Assembly: GCA_001779115.1 (NCBI GenBank)
Contig: MFJF01000005.1
Coordinates: 4,877 to 38,759 of the forward strand
Direction of reading: 5' to 3'
From: Candidatus Gottesmanbacteria bacterium RIFCSPHIGHO2_01_FULL_40_15
GTDB taxonomy: Bacteria > Patescibacteriota > Microgenomatia > 2-02-FULL-39-11
DNA length: 33,883 nt
The position numbers and the translations under genes are program-made. The notes beneath the pieces are model-generated. The model did no database searches, had not been told where the DNA came from, and saw only the letters and a list, made by a program, of their open reading frames with translations. Below, piece after piece: positions 1 to 9,747 of the stretch. The stretch's first letter is position 1. The number at the start of each line of letters is the position of its first letter.

Positions 1-266
1 TTATATTTTTGCGTAAAGAAATCCCCTATTCGTTAACGACAGCGGTAGACGGGATCAGCGAAAGAGATAACAATACTACTTACATAAAAGCCCGGATAAT
101 AACTTCTTCAAACAGATATAAAAGTATGATTATCGGAGAAAAGGGGAAAATGATCAAAGAAATAGGCATGGCGGTCAGGAAAGAACTGGAAACGGCAACC
201 GGGCGCAAAATTTTTCTGGAACTTTTTGTTGAAAGAAACCCGCACTGGACCGAAGAATTGTTTTAA
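1..266 (+). CDS. era: GTPase Era, C-terminal KH domain (5' truncated by window edge)
   Basis: Frame is open to the left edge; the protein contains the Era KH signature 'IIGEKGKMIKEIGMAVRKELETATGRKIFLELFVERNPHW'. Confidence 0.9.
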   Translation, partial: IFLRKEIPYSLTTAVDGISERDNNTTYIKARIITSSNRYKSMIIGEKGKMIKEIGMAVRKELETATGRKIFLELFVERNPHWTEELF

Positions 267-862
267 ACCGCATATGAACGGAGAAGAAATTTTTTTACTT
301 TCAGGAGGGCGCGGGCACGGTGTGACTCGCGGTTTTTTTCCTGCCGGGAAGCCTGAGCATTGGTTTTTTTCAAGTCTTTATTAAAAAAGACGGGGTCATA
401 ACCGAATCCGGCCCGGCCAAGCGGTTTTTCGGTGATCCACCCTCTACTTTCGCCTTTGAAAAAATAAGTTTTTTCAGATTTCGCATCATAAAGTGCGACA
501 ACACAAATAAACCGGGCTGTTCTTTTTTCAACGGGCACTCCTTTTAATTGGGCCAAAATTATTTTGTTTCTGTCAGCATCGGATCCGCCGGCAAAACGGG
601 CGGAATAAATTCCGGGTTTTCCTGATAATTCGTCAATTTCCAAGCCTGAATCTTCGGCTAATGTCAAAAGACCGGTTTTCCTTCCGGCATATTCCGCCTT
701 AATTTGAGCATTTTGATGATAGTTCTGACCGGTTTCTTTAATAATATCAGTAATTCCAACATCAAACAGGGATTTTAAAGCAACGGGAATATTTTGAAGA
801 ATTGCTTTAATTTCCCGGAGTTTATCCGAGTTATACGAAGCAATAAGAAGCGTTGTTTTCAT
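263..862 (-). CDS. rdgB: RdgB/HAM1 family non-canonical purine NTP pyrophosphatase
   Basis: 'LLIASYNSDKLREIKAIL', 'LAEDSGLEIDELSGKPGIYSARFAG', 'GFGYDPVFF' motifs. Confidence 0.93.
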   Translation of the reverse strand: MKTTLLIASYNSDKLREIKAILQNIPVALKSLFDVGITDIIKETGQNYHQNAQIKAEYAGRKTGLLTLAEDSGLEIDELSGKPGIYSARFAGGSDADRNKIILAQLKGVPVEKRTARFICVVALYDAKSEKTYFFKGESRGWITEKPLGRAGFGYDPVFFNKDLKKTNAQASRQEKNRESHRARALLKVKKFLLRSYAV

Positions 863-878
863 AATCCGACAAAAAGAT

Positions 879-2282
879 TTATAATGAAGCTTTTTTTATT
901 CTACTGAGGACTACTTTTTTACCCAAAATTTCCATAGATTCATTAAGGGGCGGGGTGATCTTTTGGCCGGTAACGGCAACTCTAAGGATCATGAAAAAAT
1001 CCGCGTTTTTTATTTTTAATTTTCGGGCTAAATTCTGCATCAAATCACCTATATTGTCAGCCTGCCAATTATTGAGATTACCAAGTAATTGGGCTATTTC
1101 TTTCAGCAGATTTTTATGGAGAGATAAATCGATTTCATATTCTTTCGGCTCCTTAAAAAAGAAACGGCAAAGAGGCCGGTAATCTGAAAGTATTTTTATT
1201 CTTTCTTTGATAAGGGGAACAGTTTTATCAATCAAATCCGCCGGATACAATTTATCATAAAATTCCCAGATTTGAGATTTGAGTTTTGAATTCGGAGTCC
1301 GGCGGATATATTCTCCATTGAGCCACTCCAGTTTTTTCAGATCAAACGCGGGGCCGACGGGTTTTAAATCTTCAAGGCGGAACTTTTTAATAAACTCCAA
1401 AATGGAAAAAATATCAATTCCGTCAGGATGCGACCATCCCATTAGCGCCAGATAATTCAGAATTGCTTCAGGAAGAAATCCTTTTTCCCTATACCAGGAA
1501 GCCCAGACCGGATTTTTTCTTTTGGACAATTTACTCTTATCAGGATTTCTTAAAACAGGGCCATGGGCAATAATCGGAAGCGGCCAGCCGAAAAATCCGT
1601 ATAGAAGAACATGTTTGGGGGTGGATGAGATCCATTCCTCCGCCCTTATTATATGGGTTATTTTCATCAGATGATCATCAACTACAACGGCCAGATGATA
1701 AGTAGGAAAACCGTCGGATTTTAACAATACCTGATCATCCAGCAGTCTGTTTTCAAAACTGATTTCACCCCTGATAACATCATTAAATACTGTCCTGCCT
1801 TTTTCGGGTACTTTTAGCCTGATGACATACTTTTCTTTTTTAATCCTGTCTCTCCAAACCCGGGCATCAATTTTCCGGCAACGGCCGTCATAAAGAGGAG
1901 GCTTGCCTTCTTTTATCCGGAGAGCCCTCATTTTTTCCAAATCCGCGGGTGTGCAAAAGCAGTAATAAGCATAGCCTTTCCGAATCAATATTTCAGCGTG
2001 ATCTGCATACAGTTTTAACCTTTCAGACTGGCGGTATGGGGAAAAAGGGCCTCCAATATCCGGTCCCTCATCATGCTTTATGCCAAACCATTCCAATGAC
2101 GATAAAATTCTTTTTTCCGATCCGGCAACAATTCTTGCACGATCGGTGTCTTCAATCCGGACGATAAATCTGCCTTTATTTTGGAGGGTAAAAACATAAT
2201 TTATAAGCGCAGTGTATACGTTGCCGATATGAAGATCCTGACCGGTCGGAGAAGGAGCTATCCGGCACCTTACTTTTTCCAT
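879..2282 (-). CDS. gltX: Glutamyl-tRNA synthetase
   Basis: HIGH-like 'APSPTGQDLHIGNVYTAL', 'RIEDTDRAR', KMSKS-like 'SKLSKRK'. Confidence 0.95.
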   Translation of the reverse strand: MEKVRCRIAPSPTGQDLHIGNVYTALINYVFTLQNKGRFIVRIEDTDRARIVAGSEKRILSSLEWFGIKHDEGPDIGGPFSPYRQSERLKLYADHAEILIRKGYAYYCFCTPADLEKMRALRIKEGKPPLYDGRCRKIDARVWRDRIKKEKYVIRLKVPEKGRTVFNDVIRGEISFENRLLDDQVLLKSDGFPTYHLAVVVDDHLMKITHIIRAEEWISSTPKHVLLYGFFGWPLPIIAHGPVLRNPDKSKLSKRKNPVWASWYREKGFLPEAILNYLALMGWSHPDGIDIFSILEFIKKFRLEDLKPVGPAFDLKKLEWLNGEYIRRTPNSKLKSQIWEFYDKLYPADLIDKTVPLIKERIKILSDYRPLCRFFFKEPKEYEIDLSLHKNLLKEIAQLLGNLNNWQADNIGDLMQNLARKLKIKNADFFMILRVAVTGQKITPPLNESMEILGKKVVLSRIKKASL

Positions 2283-2285
2283 GTA

Positions 2286-2315
2286 TTGATTCTAGCACAG
2301 GCCCTAATTTATACT
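2286..2315 (+). promoter_or_regulatory. Predicted sigma70-type promoter for the 2329 ORF
   Basis: TTGATT (2286-2291), 18-nt spacer, TATACT (2310-2315); start codon only 13 nt after the -10. Confidence 0.5.
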
Positions 2316-2328
2316 CAATTCAGGTATT

Positions 2329-3390
2329 ATGGCCAATTTGACTGAAATTTCCATAGGAGTCAGAAAAACGAGCTTATTTCTGGCGTTTTTAGCTGTTGTA
2401 TTTATCATATTGCGGTTTATTACCGGGTTTATTATTAATTATTATCTGGCATTGAACAAACCGCCGCCGGCACCTCCGGATGTCCGTTTCGGAAAATTGC
2501 CAAAACCGGTTTATCCGAAAACCGGTATTTCCTCTTCCGGCTTAAATTTCACACTTGCGACTGTTGAAGGAACTCCCCCCCAGGCAAGCAGCTCGGCAAA
2601 AGTTTATCTCATGCCAAAAAAGAGTTATACATTTGAATCGGGAGAAGAAGCTAAGAAACTGGCCAAGAGGTTTGACTTTGAGGAAGAACAACCCGTTGTT
2701 GATTCGGTATATTACTACTATAAAAGCGCTAAAGATCCCAACTTGACACTTTTTATTGACAGTGTTCACCTTAATTTCCAACTGCGGTATAACTATACGG
2801 AAAATCAGTCAATTCTTAATTTAGGACAGATAGCATCCAAAGAAGAAGCAATTGAGAACGTTCAAAATTATTTGGAGTATACCAATCTTATCGACAATTC
2901 CATTTTAAAGGGAAAGGTGACAACCGAACCCCTGACATATGATGACAGGCTGAAAAAAATGGTAACGGCAACCAGCCTGTCAGCGGCACATGCCGTGAAA
3001 ATACATTACTTCAGAAATGATCTGGAAGGAATGCCGGTTCTGCCTGATGAATACGATAAGAGTTATAATTACGCGATTTATGCAAAAACATTGGGGGTAC
3101 AGCTTGAAAATGTACTGGAAATCTCTTATACCTTTTGGCCAATTGCTGAAAATGAATACGGCACTTATCCGTTAATTTCCGGTGAGAAGGCTTATGAGGC
3201 TTTAGTCAGCGGTAAAGCCGAAGTTATCAAAAAGGGGAATAACGGCAACCTTGTTAACATCAGGAAAATATACCTGGCTTATTATGATTCTTCAACACCC
3301 CAGCTTTATCTTCAACCGATATTTGTATTTGAAGGTGATAATGACTTTGTAGCTTATTACCAGGCTGTTGCGCCGGAATATACAGAGTAA
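2329..3390 (+). CDS. Hypothetical membrane-anchored/exported protein
   Basis: Long ORF with N-terminal hydrophobic segment 'LFLAFLAVVFIILRFITGFIINYYLAL' and Pro-rich linker; no family recognised. Confidence 0.8.
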   Translation: MANLTEISIGVRKTSLFLAFLAVVFIILRFITGFIINYYLALNKPPPAPPDVRFGKLPKPVYPKTGISSSGLNFTLATVEGTPPQASSSAKVYLMPKKSYTFESGEEAKKLAKRFDFEEEQPVVDSVYYYYKSAKDPNLTLFIDSVHLNFQLRYNYTENQSILNLGQIASKEEAIENVQNYLEYTNLIDNSILKGKVTTEPLTYDDRLKKMVTATSLSAAHAVKIHYFRNDLEGMPVLPDEYDKSYNYAIYAKTLGVQLENVLEISYTFWPIAENEYGTYPLISGEKAYEALVSGKAEVIKKGNNGNLVNIRKIYLAYYDSSTPQLYLQPIFVFEGDNDFVAYYQAVAPEYTE

Positions 3391-3408
3391 GCCGGAAGCG
3401 AAAAATTT

Positions 3409-4371
3409 TTAAATTTCTACTTCAGCTACTTCAACCCATTTGAAATTGTAAAAAACCCAATCAATCAGTTTGACGGTTTCACCAAACCGGTCGTGGCTTT
3501 TAAGAACGGCAAAAAGTATATTATGCCCGTTTTTTTTGACTGTGGAAATCAGGATTTCTCCGGCATTTTCGGTATAACCGGTTTTTACCCCGGCTATTCC
3601 GGCAACACGGCCCAGGAGCTGGTTGACATTAGTAAGCTCATGAAAATATGTGAATGTTATGTCAGAAACTGTAATGGCTTTGGTGGAGACTATTTTATTA
3701 AATGTTTTATTGTTTAATGCATAAACTGCCAATCTGACCAAATCAAGCGGAGTTGTGTAGTGGTGGGGGTCATCAAAACCGACGGGATTGGTAAAATATG
3801 TATCTCTTAATCCTATCTGCCTGGCTTTATCATTCATAGCCTTGACAAATGCTGACACACCTCCGGGGTAATTATCAGCTAAAACATAAGCCGCATCATT
3901 GGCACTGTGAATTAAAGTGCCCTGCAGCAGCGCCTCAACAGTTAATTTTTCTCCGGCCATAAGATCCATTTTCCGTCCATCGGTAATAACGGAATTTACG
4001 GTAAAAACGTCATCAAGATTATACTTTTCCAGAATAATAAGCGCGGTCATCACTTTAGTAGTTGAAGCCGGAAAAAGAAGTTTTTGCTCATTTTTGGCAT
4101 AGAGAATAACTCCCGATTCCAGATCCTTAACTACAACGCCTTGTGCAGATAATATCGGAAGCGGTGATAAATTCCCATTAACCGGCAATGGCGGAGGCGG
4201 AGGCAAACTGATTTGGGGATCGGTGGCATGGCTTATTTGGACAGGAATCTGCGGTCTGAAATAGAAATTGGGAGAAGGAAAAAGGGATAAAAGCACGGCA
4301 AAAAGAGAAAACTCCAATATCCGGATTGCTTTTTGGACAAAATAAGTGGAATTATTATTTATTTTCGGCAT
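3409..4371 (-). CDS. D-alanyl-D-alanine carboxypeptidase (PBP5/DacA family, serine-type)
   Basis: SxxK motif 'LFPASTTKVMTALIILE', SxN 'HSANDAAYVLA', KTG 'GVKTGYTENAG'. Confidence 0.93.
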   Translation of the reverse strand: MPKINNNSTYFVQKAIRILEFSLFAVLLSLFPSPNFYFRPQIPVQISHATDPQISLPPPPPLPVNGNLSPLPILSAQGVVVKDLESGVILYAKNEQKLLFPASTTKVMTALIILEKYNLDDVFTVNSVITDGRKMDLMAGEKLTVEALLQGTLIHSANDAAYVLADNYPGGVSAFVKAMNDKARQIGLRDTYFTNPVGFDDPHHYTTPLDLVRLAVYALNNKTFNKIVSTKAITVSDITFTYFHELTNVNQLLGRVAGIAGVKTGYTENAGEILISTVKKNGHNILFAVLKSHDRFGETVKLIDWVFYNFKWVEVAEVEI

Positions 4372-4396
4372 AGGATATTTTTAAAAAGGAGAATTA

Positions 4397-5797
4397 TCAA
4401 TCTTTTTCAACTTTTATAGCCAATTCTTTTAACTGATCGGGTTCAACCGGACTGGGTGCATCCATGACACTGATTGTACCGGAGGATAATGAAGGGAATG
4501 CCATTACTTCCCTGACGCTCGGTTCACCAAGAATTACCATAAGAAAGCGGTCTATACCGGGAGCAATCCCGCCGTGAGGCGGAACGCCGTATTTAAAGGC
4601 AGTCAGCAAATGGGTAAACTGTTTTTTCTGTTCTCCGGTGAACCCGATAAGGTCAAAAACTTTTTCCTGAATTTTCGGATCATGGATTCTAATCGAACCG
4701 CCGCCGATTTCGTATCCGTTGAGAACAAGATCATGCTGCAATCCCCTGACTTTTAAAGGATCCTGATCAAGCTTTTTTATATCATCCGGGTGCGGAGCAG
4801 TAAACATATGGTGGGAAGGAGCGAATTTGCTTTTTCCGGCTCCATGGAAGAAATCTTCTTTTGTTTGTTTATTGAATAAAGGGAAATCAATAATCCAGGC
4901 AAAAGCAAGTTCATTTCTGTCTTTTTTATCTTTTCTCAAATCAGGTCTGTCGGAACCGTAAATACTTTTGGCTGTTTTATGGGGTATTCTTGGCCAGGGA
5001 CTTTCAGTAATACACTTGTCAGGGAATATTTCGCCGATCAGCGCGGTAAAAAGATTTTCCGTTAATTGCAATATATCATCCTGACTGACAAAAGACATTT
5101 CCACATCCAGCTGGGTAAATTCACCGTATGCCCGGTCATGGCGGGGGTCTTCATCCCGGAAACAGCGGGCGATTTGAAAATACCGTTCAAGACCGGCCAC
5201 CATCAGTAGCTGTTTATACTGTTGGGGCGACTGTGGTAAAGCATAGAATTTTCCTTTCTGCAGTCTTGACGGAACGATAAAATCCCGGGCGCCTTCCGGA
5301 GTGGTTTTGGTTAAAATGGGAGTTTCAATTTCATAAAAACCTTTTCCTGAAAGATAATTCCTGATGAAATTTGTAACTTTTGAACGGGTGATCAAATTAT
5401 TTCTGATTCTTTTTCTCCTGATATCAAGATAGCGGAATTTGGTCCTTGATTCTTCATTGATTTCGTACCCTTCCGAGTCTATCGGAAAGGGCGGTTCAAG
5501 GGATTCGGATACGACTACCAGGTTTTCAATAACCAATTCTATCTGACCGGTTTTTAATTTGGGATTTTTAAGTTTTTCAGGTCTGTTGGCAATTTTCCCT
5601 TCTGCTCTGACGACAAATTCATTACCGAGATTTTTACTGAAATTGCCTTTCAGGTCAACCAACTGAATTACTCCGGTAACATCCCGCAGATCAATAAAAG
5701 CAATTTTACCGTGTGACCGGATTGAATCCACCCAACCGTAAACAATAACTTTCTGGCCTGTTTTTGAAGGAGTATCTTTTATTAGTGTCCTAATCAT
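4397..5797 (-). CDS. aspS: Aspartyl-tRNA synthetase, bacterial-like, lacking the GAD insertion domain
   Basis: 'ETPILTKTTPEGARDFIVPSR', 'ALPQSPQQYKQLLMVAG', 'RCFRDED', 'HGGIAPGIDR'; 466 aa. Confidence 0.95.
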   Translation of the reverse strand: MIRTLIKDTPSKTGQKVIVYGWVDSIRSHGKIAFIDLRDVTGVIQLVDLKGNFSKNLGNEFVVRAEGKIANRPEKLKNPKLKTGQIELVIENLVVVSESLEPPFPIDSEGYEINEESRTKFRYLDIRRKRIRNNLITRSKVTNFIRNYLSGKGFYEIETPILTKTTPEGARDFIVPSRLQKGKFYALPQSPQQYKQLLMVAGLERYFQIARCFRDEDPRHDRAYGEFTQLDVEMSFVSQDDILQLTENLFTALIGEIFPDKCITESPWPRIPHKTAKSIYGSDRPDLRKDKKDRNELAFAWIIDFPLFNKQTKEDFFHGAGKSKFAPSHHMFTAPHPDDIKKLDQDPLKVRGLQHDLVLNGYEIGGGSIRIHDPKIQEKVFDLIGFTGEQKKQFTHLLTAFKYGVPPHGGIAPGIDRFLMVILGEPSVREVMAFPSLSSGTISVMDAPSPVEPDQLKELAIKVEKD

Positions 5798-5831
5798 AAA
5801 TATTTAAATCTTTATCAGGGGCTTATTTGGG

Positions 5832-7034
5832 CTATTTAAGGCGGTTATATTGTCTGACAGCTATATTGAGAAGATCAATTGCTCTTTCCAACTTTCTTTG
5901 TTCAAGTACATAAGCAATTCTTATTTCTTTTCTTCCCAATTCCGGTGTTTTATAAAAACCGGTAGCCGGAGCAATCATGACAGTTTCCTTCTTATCGGAA
6001 AATTTTTCCAACAAATACTGCGCGAACCGGTCTGAGTCATCAACCGGAAGCGTCGGGATTATATAAAATGCTCCCATAGGTGTACGGAAAGCGGCTCCTT
6101 CAATTTTTTCCAGTTCCCTGACGACCGTATCTCTTCTGTTCTGATATATTTTTCTAATTCCGGTTACATAATCTTCATGATTGTTAAGTAGCGGAACAAC
6201 AGCCAGTTGATCAACGGTAGCCACCGAAAGTCTGCCTTGGGCAAATTTAAGAATTGCAGCCATTATTTCCCTATTCCTGCTGGCAACACAACCGACACGG
6301 GCTCCGCATGAATTAAATCTTTTGGAAACGCTGTCGGTTATGACGAGTTGGGGCAAAAGGTCTTTGAAATTTGAAAACGGAAGAACTTTTTTACCGTCAA
6401 AAACTATTTCCTGATATGTTTCATCAGAGATAATAAACAGATTGTATTTTAGCGCTAAATCAGCTAACATCCGGACTTCTTCATCCGTATAAAGGGTACC
6501 GGTGGGATTATTGGGATTGCATAAAATCAAGGCTTTGGTTTTCCTATTAATTTTATTTTCAATTAGTTTTTTATCAGGCAAACGGAAGCCGTCTTCAACG
6601 TGTGTTCTGACCGGACGGAGAATAACATTGGACATGGCAGCGATAATGGCATAACTGGTGTAAAAAGGCTCAAATACGATTATTTCATCCCCGGGATCGG
6701 CTATTGCCATTACGGTAAATATTAAAGCTTCACTGCCGCCTGAAGTAACCAGAATATCTTCTTTTTTATAGGGAAATCCTTTATTTTGAAAAAAAGCGGT
6801 CCAGGCTGAAACGGTTTCCGGCATTCCTGATGAAGGTGCATATTCCAATGTTTTATCGGGGAATTTCCTGATAAGATTCATTATTTCAGGGGGTGTGGGC
6901 AAATCAGGTTGGCCGATATTTAAATGATATACCCTTATACCCTTTTTTTTGGCAGTGTCGGCAAAGGGAACCAGTTTTCTGATAGCTGAGGCAGGAGTAA
7001 CAGCAGCTCTTTTGGAGATTGAGATTTTTGCCAT
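5832..7034 (-). CDS. PLP-dependent class I aminotransferase (aspartate aminotransferase-like)
   Basis: 'HLNIGQPDLPTPPEI', 'NPNNPTGTLYT', 'SVSKRFNSCGARVGCV'. Confidence 0.9.
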   Translation of the reverse strand: MAKISISKRAAVTPASAIRKLVPFADTAKKKGIRVYHLNIGQPDLPTPPEIMNLIRKFPDKTLEYAPSSGMPETVSAWTAFFQNKGFPYKKEDILVTSGGSEALIFTVMAIADPGDEIIVFEPFYTSYAIIAAMSNVILRPVRTHVEDGFRLPDKKLIENKINRKTKALILCNPNNPTGTLYTDEEVRMLADLALKYNLFIISDETYQEIVFDGKKVLPFSNFKDLLPQLVITDSVSKRFNSCGARVGCVASRNREIMAAILKFAQGRLSVATVDQLAVVPLLNNHEDYVTGIRKIYQNRRDTVVRELEKIEGAAFRTPMGAFYIIPTLPVDDSDRFAQYLLEKFSDKKETVMIAPATGFYKTPELGRKEIRIAYVLEQRKLERAIDLLNIAVRQYNRLK

Positions 7035-7084
7035 ACAATAATCTAACTATTTCGTAGTATAGCGAAACTTTGCCATAAATTCCA

Positions 7085-8194
7085 TTACTTTGCTATGTTG
7101 AATTTAGAACGAAATTTTTCCAGGGGGATCAGGAAAAAAATATATAAAATTAAGGAAAATAAAATGATACTGACAGTAACAATCAGTTCAAAATGATTTG
7201 GCGAAACCGGATAGAGTGAACGAAATGTATCGATTATTAAAAAGTGTGACAGAAAAAGGATGTAAGAAAAATTACTTAAAAAAATGTCCAGTTTATTATA
7301 TTTAAAAAGACGAAAAATGAAGGGTAAAACCGAGCCCAGAAGTAAAATTATTATCCAATGAATCAAAGGAAAATTTCCGATAAATAATTGAGGTAAAGAA
7401 TAATAATTTATTATTACTATAAGAACAGTTATATATAACACCATATCAATCAATTTATTGGGTGAGAATCTAAGAATTTTTCCGGACATTTTATAAGACA
7501 GGATACCAAGAAGAAAGATATTCAATTCAAGAGGGAAAAACCGGTAATTCCATGGATCATAATACAGACCATTTAAAATAAAATCAATTCTTAAGAGCAT
7601 TAATAAAATAATAAATACCAGTAGCGGTTTTATTTTTAATTTCAATAACCAGGGCGCCAAAAGATAAAAATAAATTTCGAGCGCCAAAATCCAGGCAACT
7701 GGCACTAGTAAAAATCCGGCTACTTTAGGAACAAAAATTAGCGCATTCCCGGAAAGAATCAGATTATTAGATAGGGAATGAATTTTAAGATAAAAAACAG
7801 TATCCTGGAAAACAGGGGTCAGATTTATCAAGAAAAAATATAAAACAGCCGGTGCCGGAAAAGCTGAAATAGAATGAAATTGAGCCAATATATTACCGAA
7901 ATATGATTGGGGCTCAGACAAAAAGTAGTTCCGGAAGAAGATAATCGTAAGAAGAGTCAAAAAGAGTATTAACCAATAGAGTGGAAGTATCCTTAAAAAC
8001 CTGGTTAAGTAAAATGTCTTAACTCTTCCTTTTATTGACTTGTATTTTTCCGTCAGCACAAATGATATAAAAAATCCGGAAATCAGAAAAAACAGATGGA
8101 CAGCCAATGTCGCACCAAGAAGAAAATCACCTTCATAATTACGGATATGTACTACAAAAATACTTATAACTAAAATCAGCCTAATTAAACCCAT
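7085..8194 (-). CDS. Acyltransferase 3 family (OafA/YrhL-like) membrane protein
   Basis: Multi-TM; 'HLFFLISGFFISFVLTEKY', 'RILPLYWLIL'; AT-rich relative to neighbours. Confidence 0.8.
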   Translation of the reverse strand: MGLIRLILVISIFVVHIRNYEGDFLLGATLAVHLFFLISGFFISFVLTEKYKSIKGRVKTFYLTRFLRILPLYWLILFLTLLTIIFFRNYFLSEPQSYFGNILAQFHSISAFPAPAVLYFFLINLTPVFQDTVFYLKIHSLSNNLILSGNALIFVPKVAGFLLVPVAWILALEIYFYLLAPWLLKLKIKPLLVFIILLMLLRIDFILNGLYYDPWNYRFFPLELNIFLLGILSYKMSGKILRFSPNKLIDMVLYITVLIVIINYYSLPQLFIGNFPLIHWIIILLLGSVLPFIFRLFKYNKLDIFLSNFSYILFLSHFLIIDTFRSLYPVSPNHFELIVTVSIILFSLILYIFFLIPLEKFRSKFNIAK

Positions 8195-8208
8195 AATTTA
8201 ATCCTGAT

Positions 8209-9717
8209 TTATCCGAGGGAGTGACGGAGATGGCCGGTGAGAGTTATCAGTTGAGAAATGTTTTTATTATTTTGAAAACGGTCAAGAATTGTAGCTGATA
8301 ACTTTTTATGTTCCTTATGATTATTTTGCTGAGGTCCCAATTCGATTTTGAAAATTTTTTCGATCTCCTGAACATCTTGTGCAATTTCCTGCCAGGCATT
8401 ACTTTTACCGGATAGAGCTGACAGGTTATCTTTGTTAAGAAATAATCCCGCTTTAATCAGATCTTCCTTAAGATGCAGATAAATTGAATTGATATTACCG
8501 TTAAAACCTTTTTTCGAAGCAGATCTCAATCCCCTGCCCGTTCCTATTAATTCAGGAGGAACACCGATTGAATAAAGAGCTGCGGTAAAGGTGATGGCTC
8601 TTGGCAGGCTGACCCGGCCGACTCCCCGACTATAGCCGAATAGTCCGATATGGAGCATTCTTTCTCTTCTTTTGGCAACATAGCGGCTGATACCGTTTAT
8701 CAGGGGTGCGGTTTTTTCTATTGTTGCACGGTAAGGATTAATAAAATATGGCAAAGCCGAATAGACTGATTTTATCTTTTTTCTGTTTAAAGCAAGAGAG
8801 GAAGTCTTTGGTAATCCGGCATTGATTTTCATAATTGCTTCCAGGACTTTTTTCCGCGGATAATCGTACCGGAAAGCACTCTGAATAATTAATGTTTTCA
8901 CGCCGGCATACTCCTTAAGAGAAAGATCAACAGAATCGGGAGAAAGACCTCCCCTAAAAGGAAGAGAACCTGTACCGAGCATAGGATATAAACTTATTTC
9001 CAGTTCACGCTCCAGATCCTTATATTTGGAAAGGGCCACTTTTAAAGCCAAAACGGTCGGGACTATTCCTGAATTTAACGCCGGGTCGCTTCGGGCACAG
9101 TACGGGCGTAAATAAACCGGTTTTCGACCGAATATTTTTTTATGGAGCGCAACGTATTCCTTTATAATTTTGTCGGAATTAATAATTGTCAGTACCTGTT
9201 CAAAAAGCGGAATAATTTCCATATATTTTATGGATTGATTCAACTTAAGAAGTTTATGTTCTATTCCAACAAGAGAATTAAAAGCCTGCTGAATATCAAT
9301 AATTTCTCCGGCAGTTTCCGTTAAAGGCAGTATGGCTTCAAAAATGGGATCGTTTTTAAATCCAAGACTTACTGCCAGCTGGCTGCTGGTTATGGCGACC
9401 ATTAAAGCCCTGGCCAATCTGAACTGTTTTTCGACCCTGGGATTGGGAAAGCGGAACGTTAAAAATTTATCTTTTCCCAAAGGATGTTTCTTAAAATAAG
9501 AAAAATGCTGATGAAGCAGCCTGTCTACAACGGCTTCATCAACGAATTTGCCTTCCCAATCCCAATTATATTCATCAATGTGGAGATCAGAAAAACAAAG
9601 AAAACTTTCCCTTATTTCGGCAATTGAGGAGACAAACGGACGGGAATGCCAGTAAGGTTTACCGGCATTATCCGGATGTTGGGTGGCCATAGTCGCAGGT
9701 ATTTTTCTTAAATGCAT
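8209..9717 (-). CDS. ppcA: Archaeal-type phosphoenolpyruvate carboxylase
   Basis: N-terminus 'RKIPATMATQHPDNAGKPYW'; size about 500 aa; 'GTGRGLRSASKKG' near the C-terminus. Confidence 0.9.
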   Translation of the reverse strand: MHLRKIPATMATQHPDNAGKPYWHSRPFVSSIAEIRESFLCFSDLHIDEYNWDWEGKFVDEAVVDRLLHQHFSYFKKHPLGKDKFLTFRFPNPRVEKQFRLARALMVAITSSQLAVSLGFKNDPIFEAILPLTETAGEIIDIQQAFNSLVGIEHKLLKLNQSIKYMEIIPLFEQVLTIINSDKIIKEYVALHKKIFGRKPVYLRPYCARSDPALNSGIVPTVLALKVALSKYKDLERELEISLYPMLGTGSLPFRGGLSPDSVDLSLKEYAGVKTLIIQSAFRYDYPRKKVLEAIMKINAGLPKTSSLALNRKKIKSVYSALPYFINPYRATIEKTAPLINGISRYVAKRRERMLHIGLFGYSRGVGRVSLPRAITFTAALYSIGVPPELIGTGRGLRSASKKGFNGNINSIYLHLKEDLIKAGLFLNKDNLSALSGKSNAWQEIAQDVQEIEKIFKIELGPQQNNHKEHKKLSATILDRFQNNKNISQLITLTGHLRHSLG

Positions 9718-9747
9718 AATTATTAAGACTTATATAACGGGCTAAAT

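Noticed and set aside
955-1182. Short antisense ORFs in the track (e.g. 955-1182, 1949-2167, 2542-2781, 3493-3717, 17300-17572, 21046-21468)
   Set aside because: They lie opposite or out of frame within well-supported genes, and have no recognisable domains; treated as shadow ORFs.
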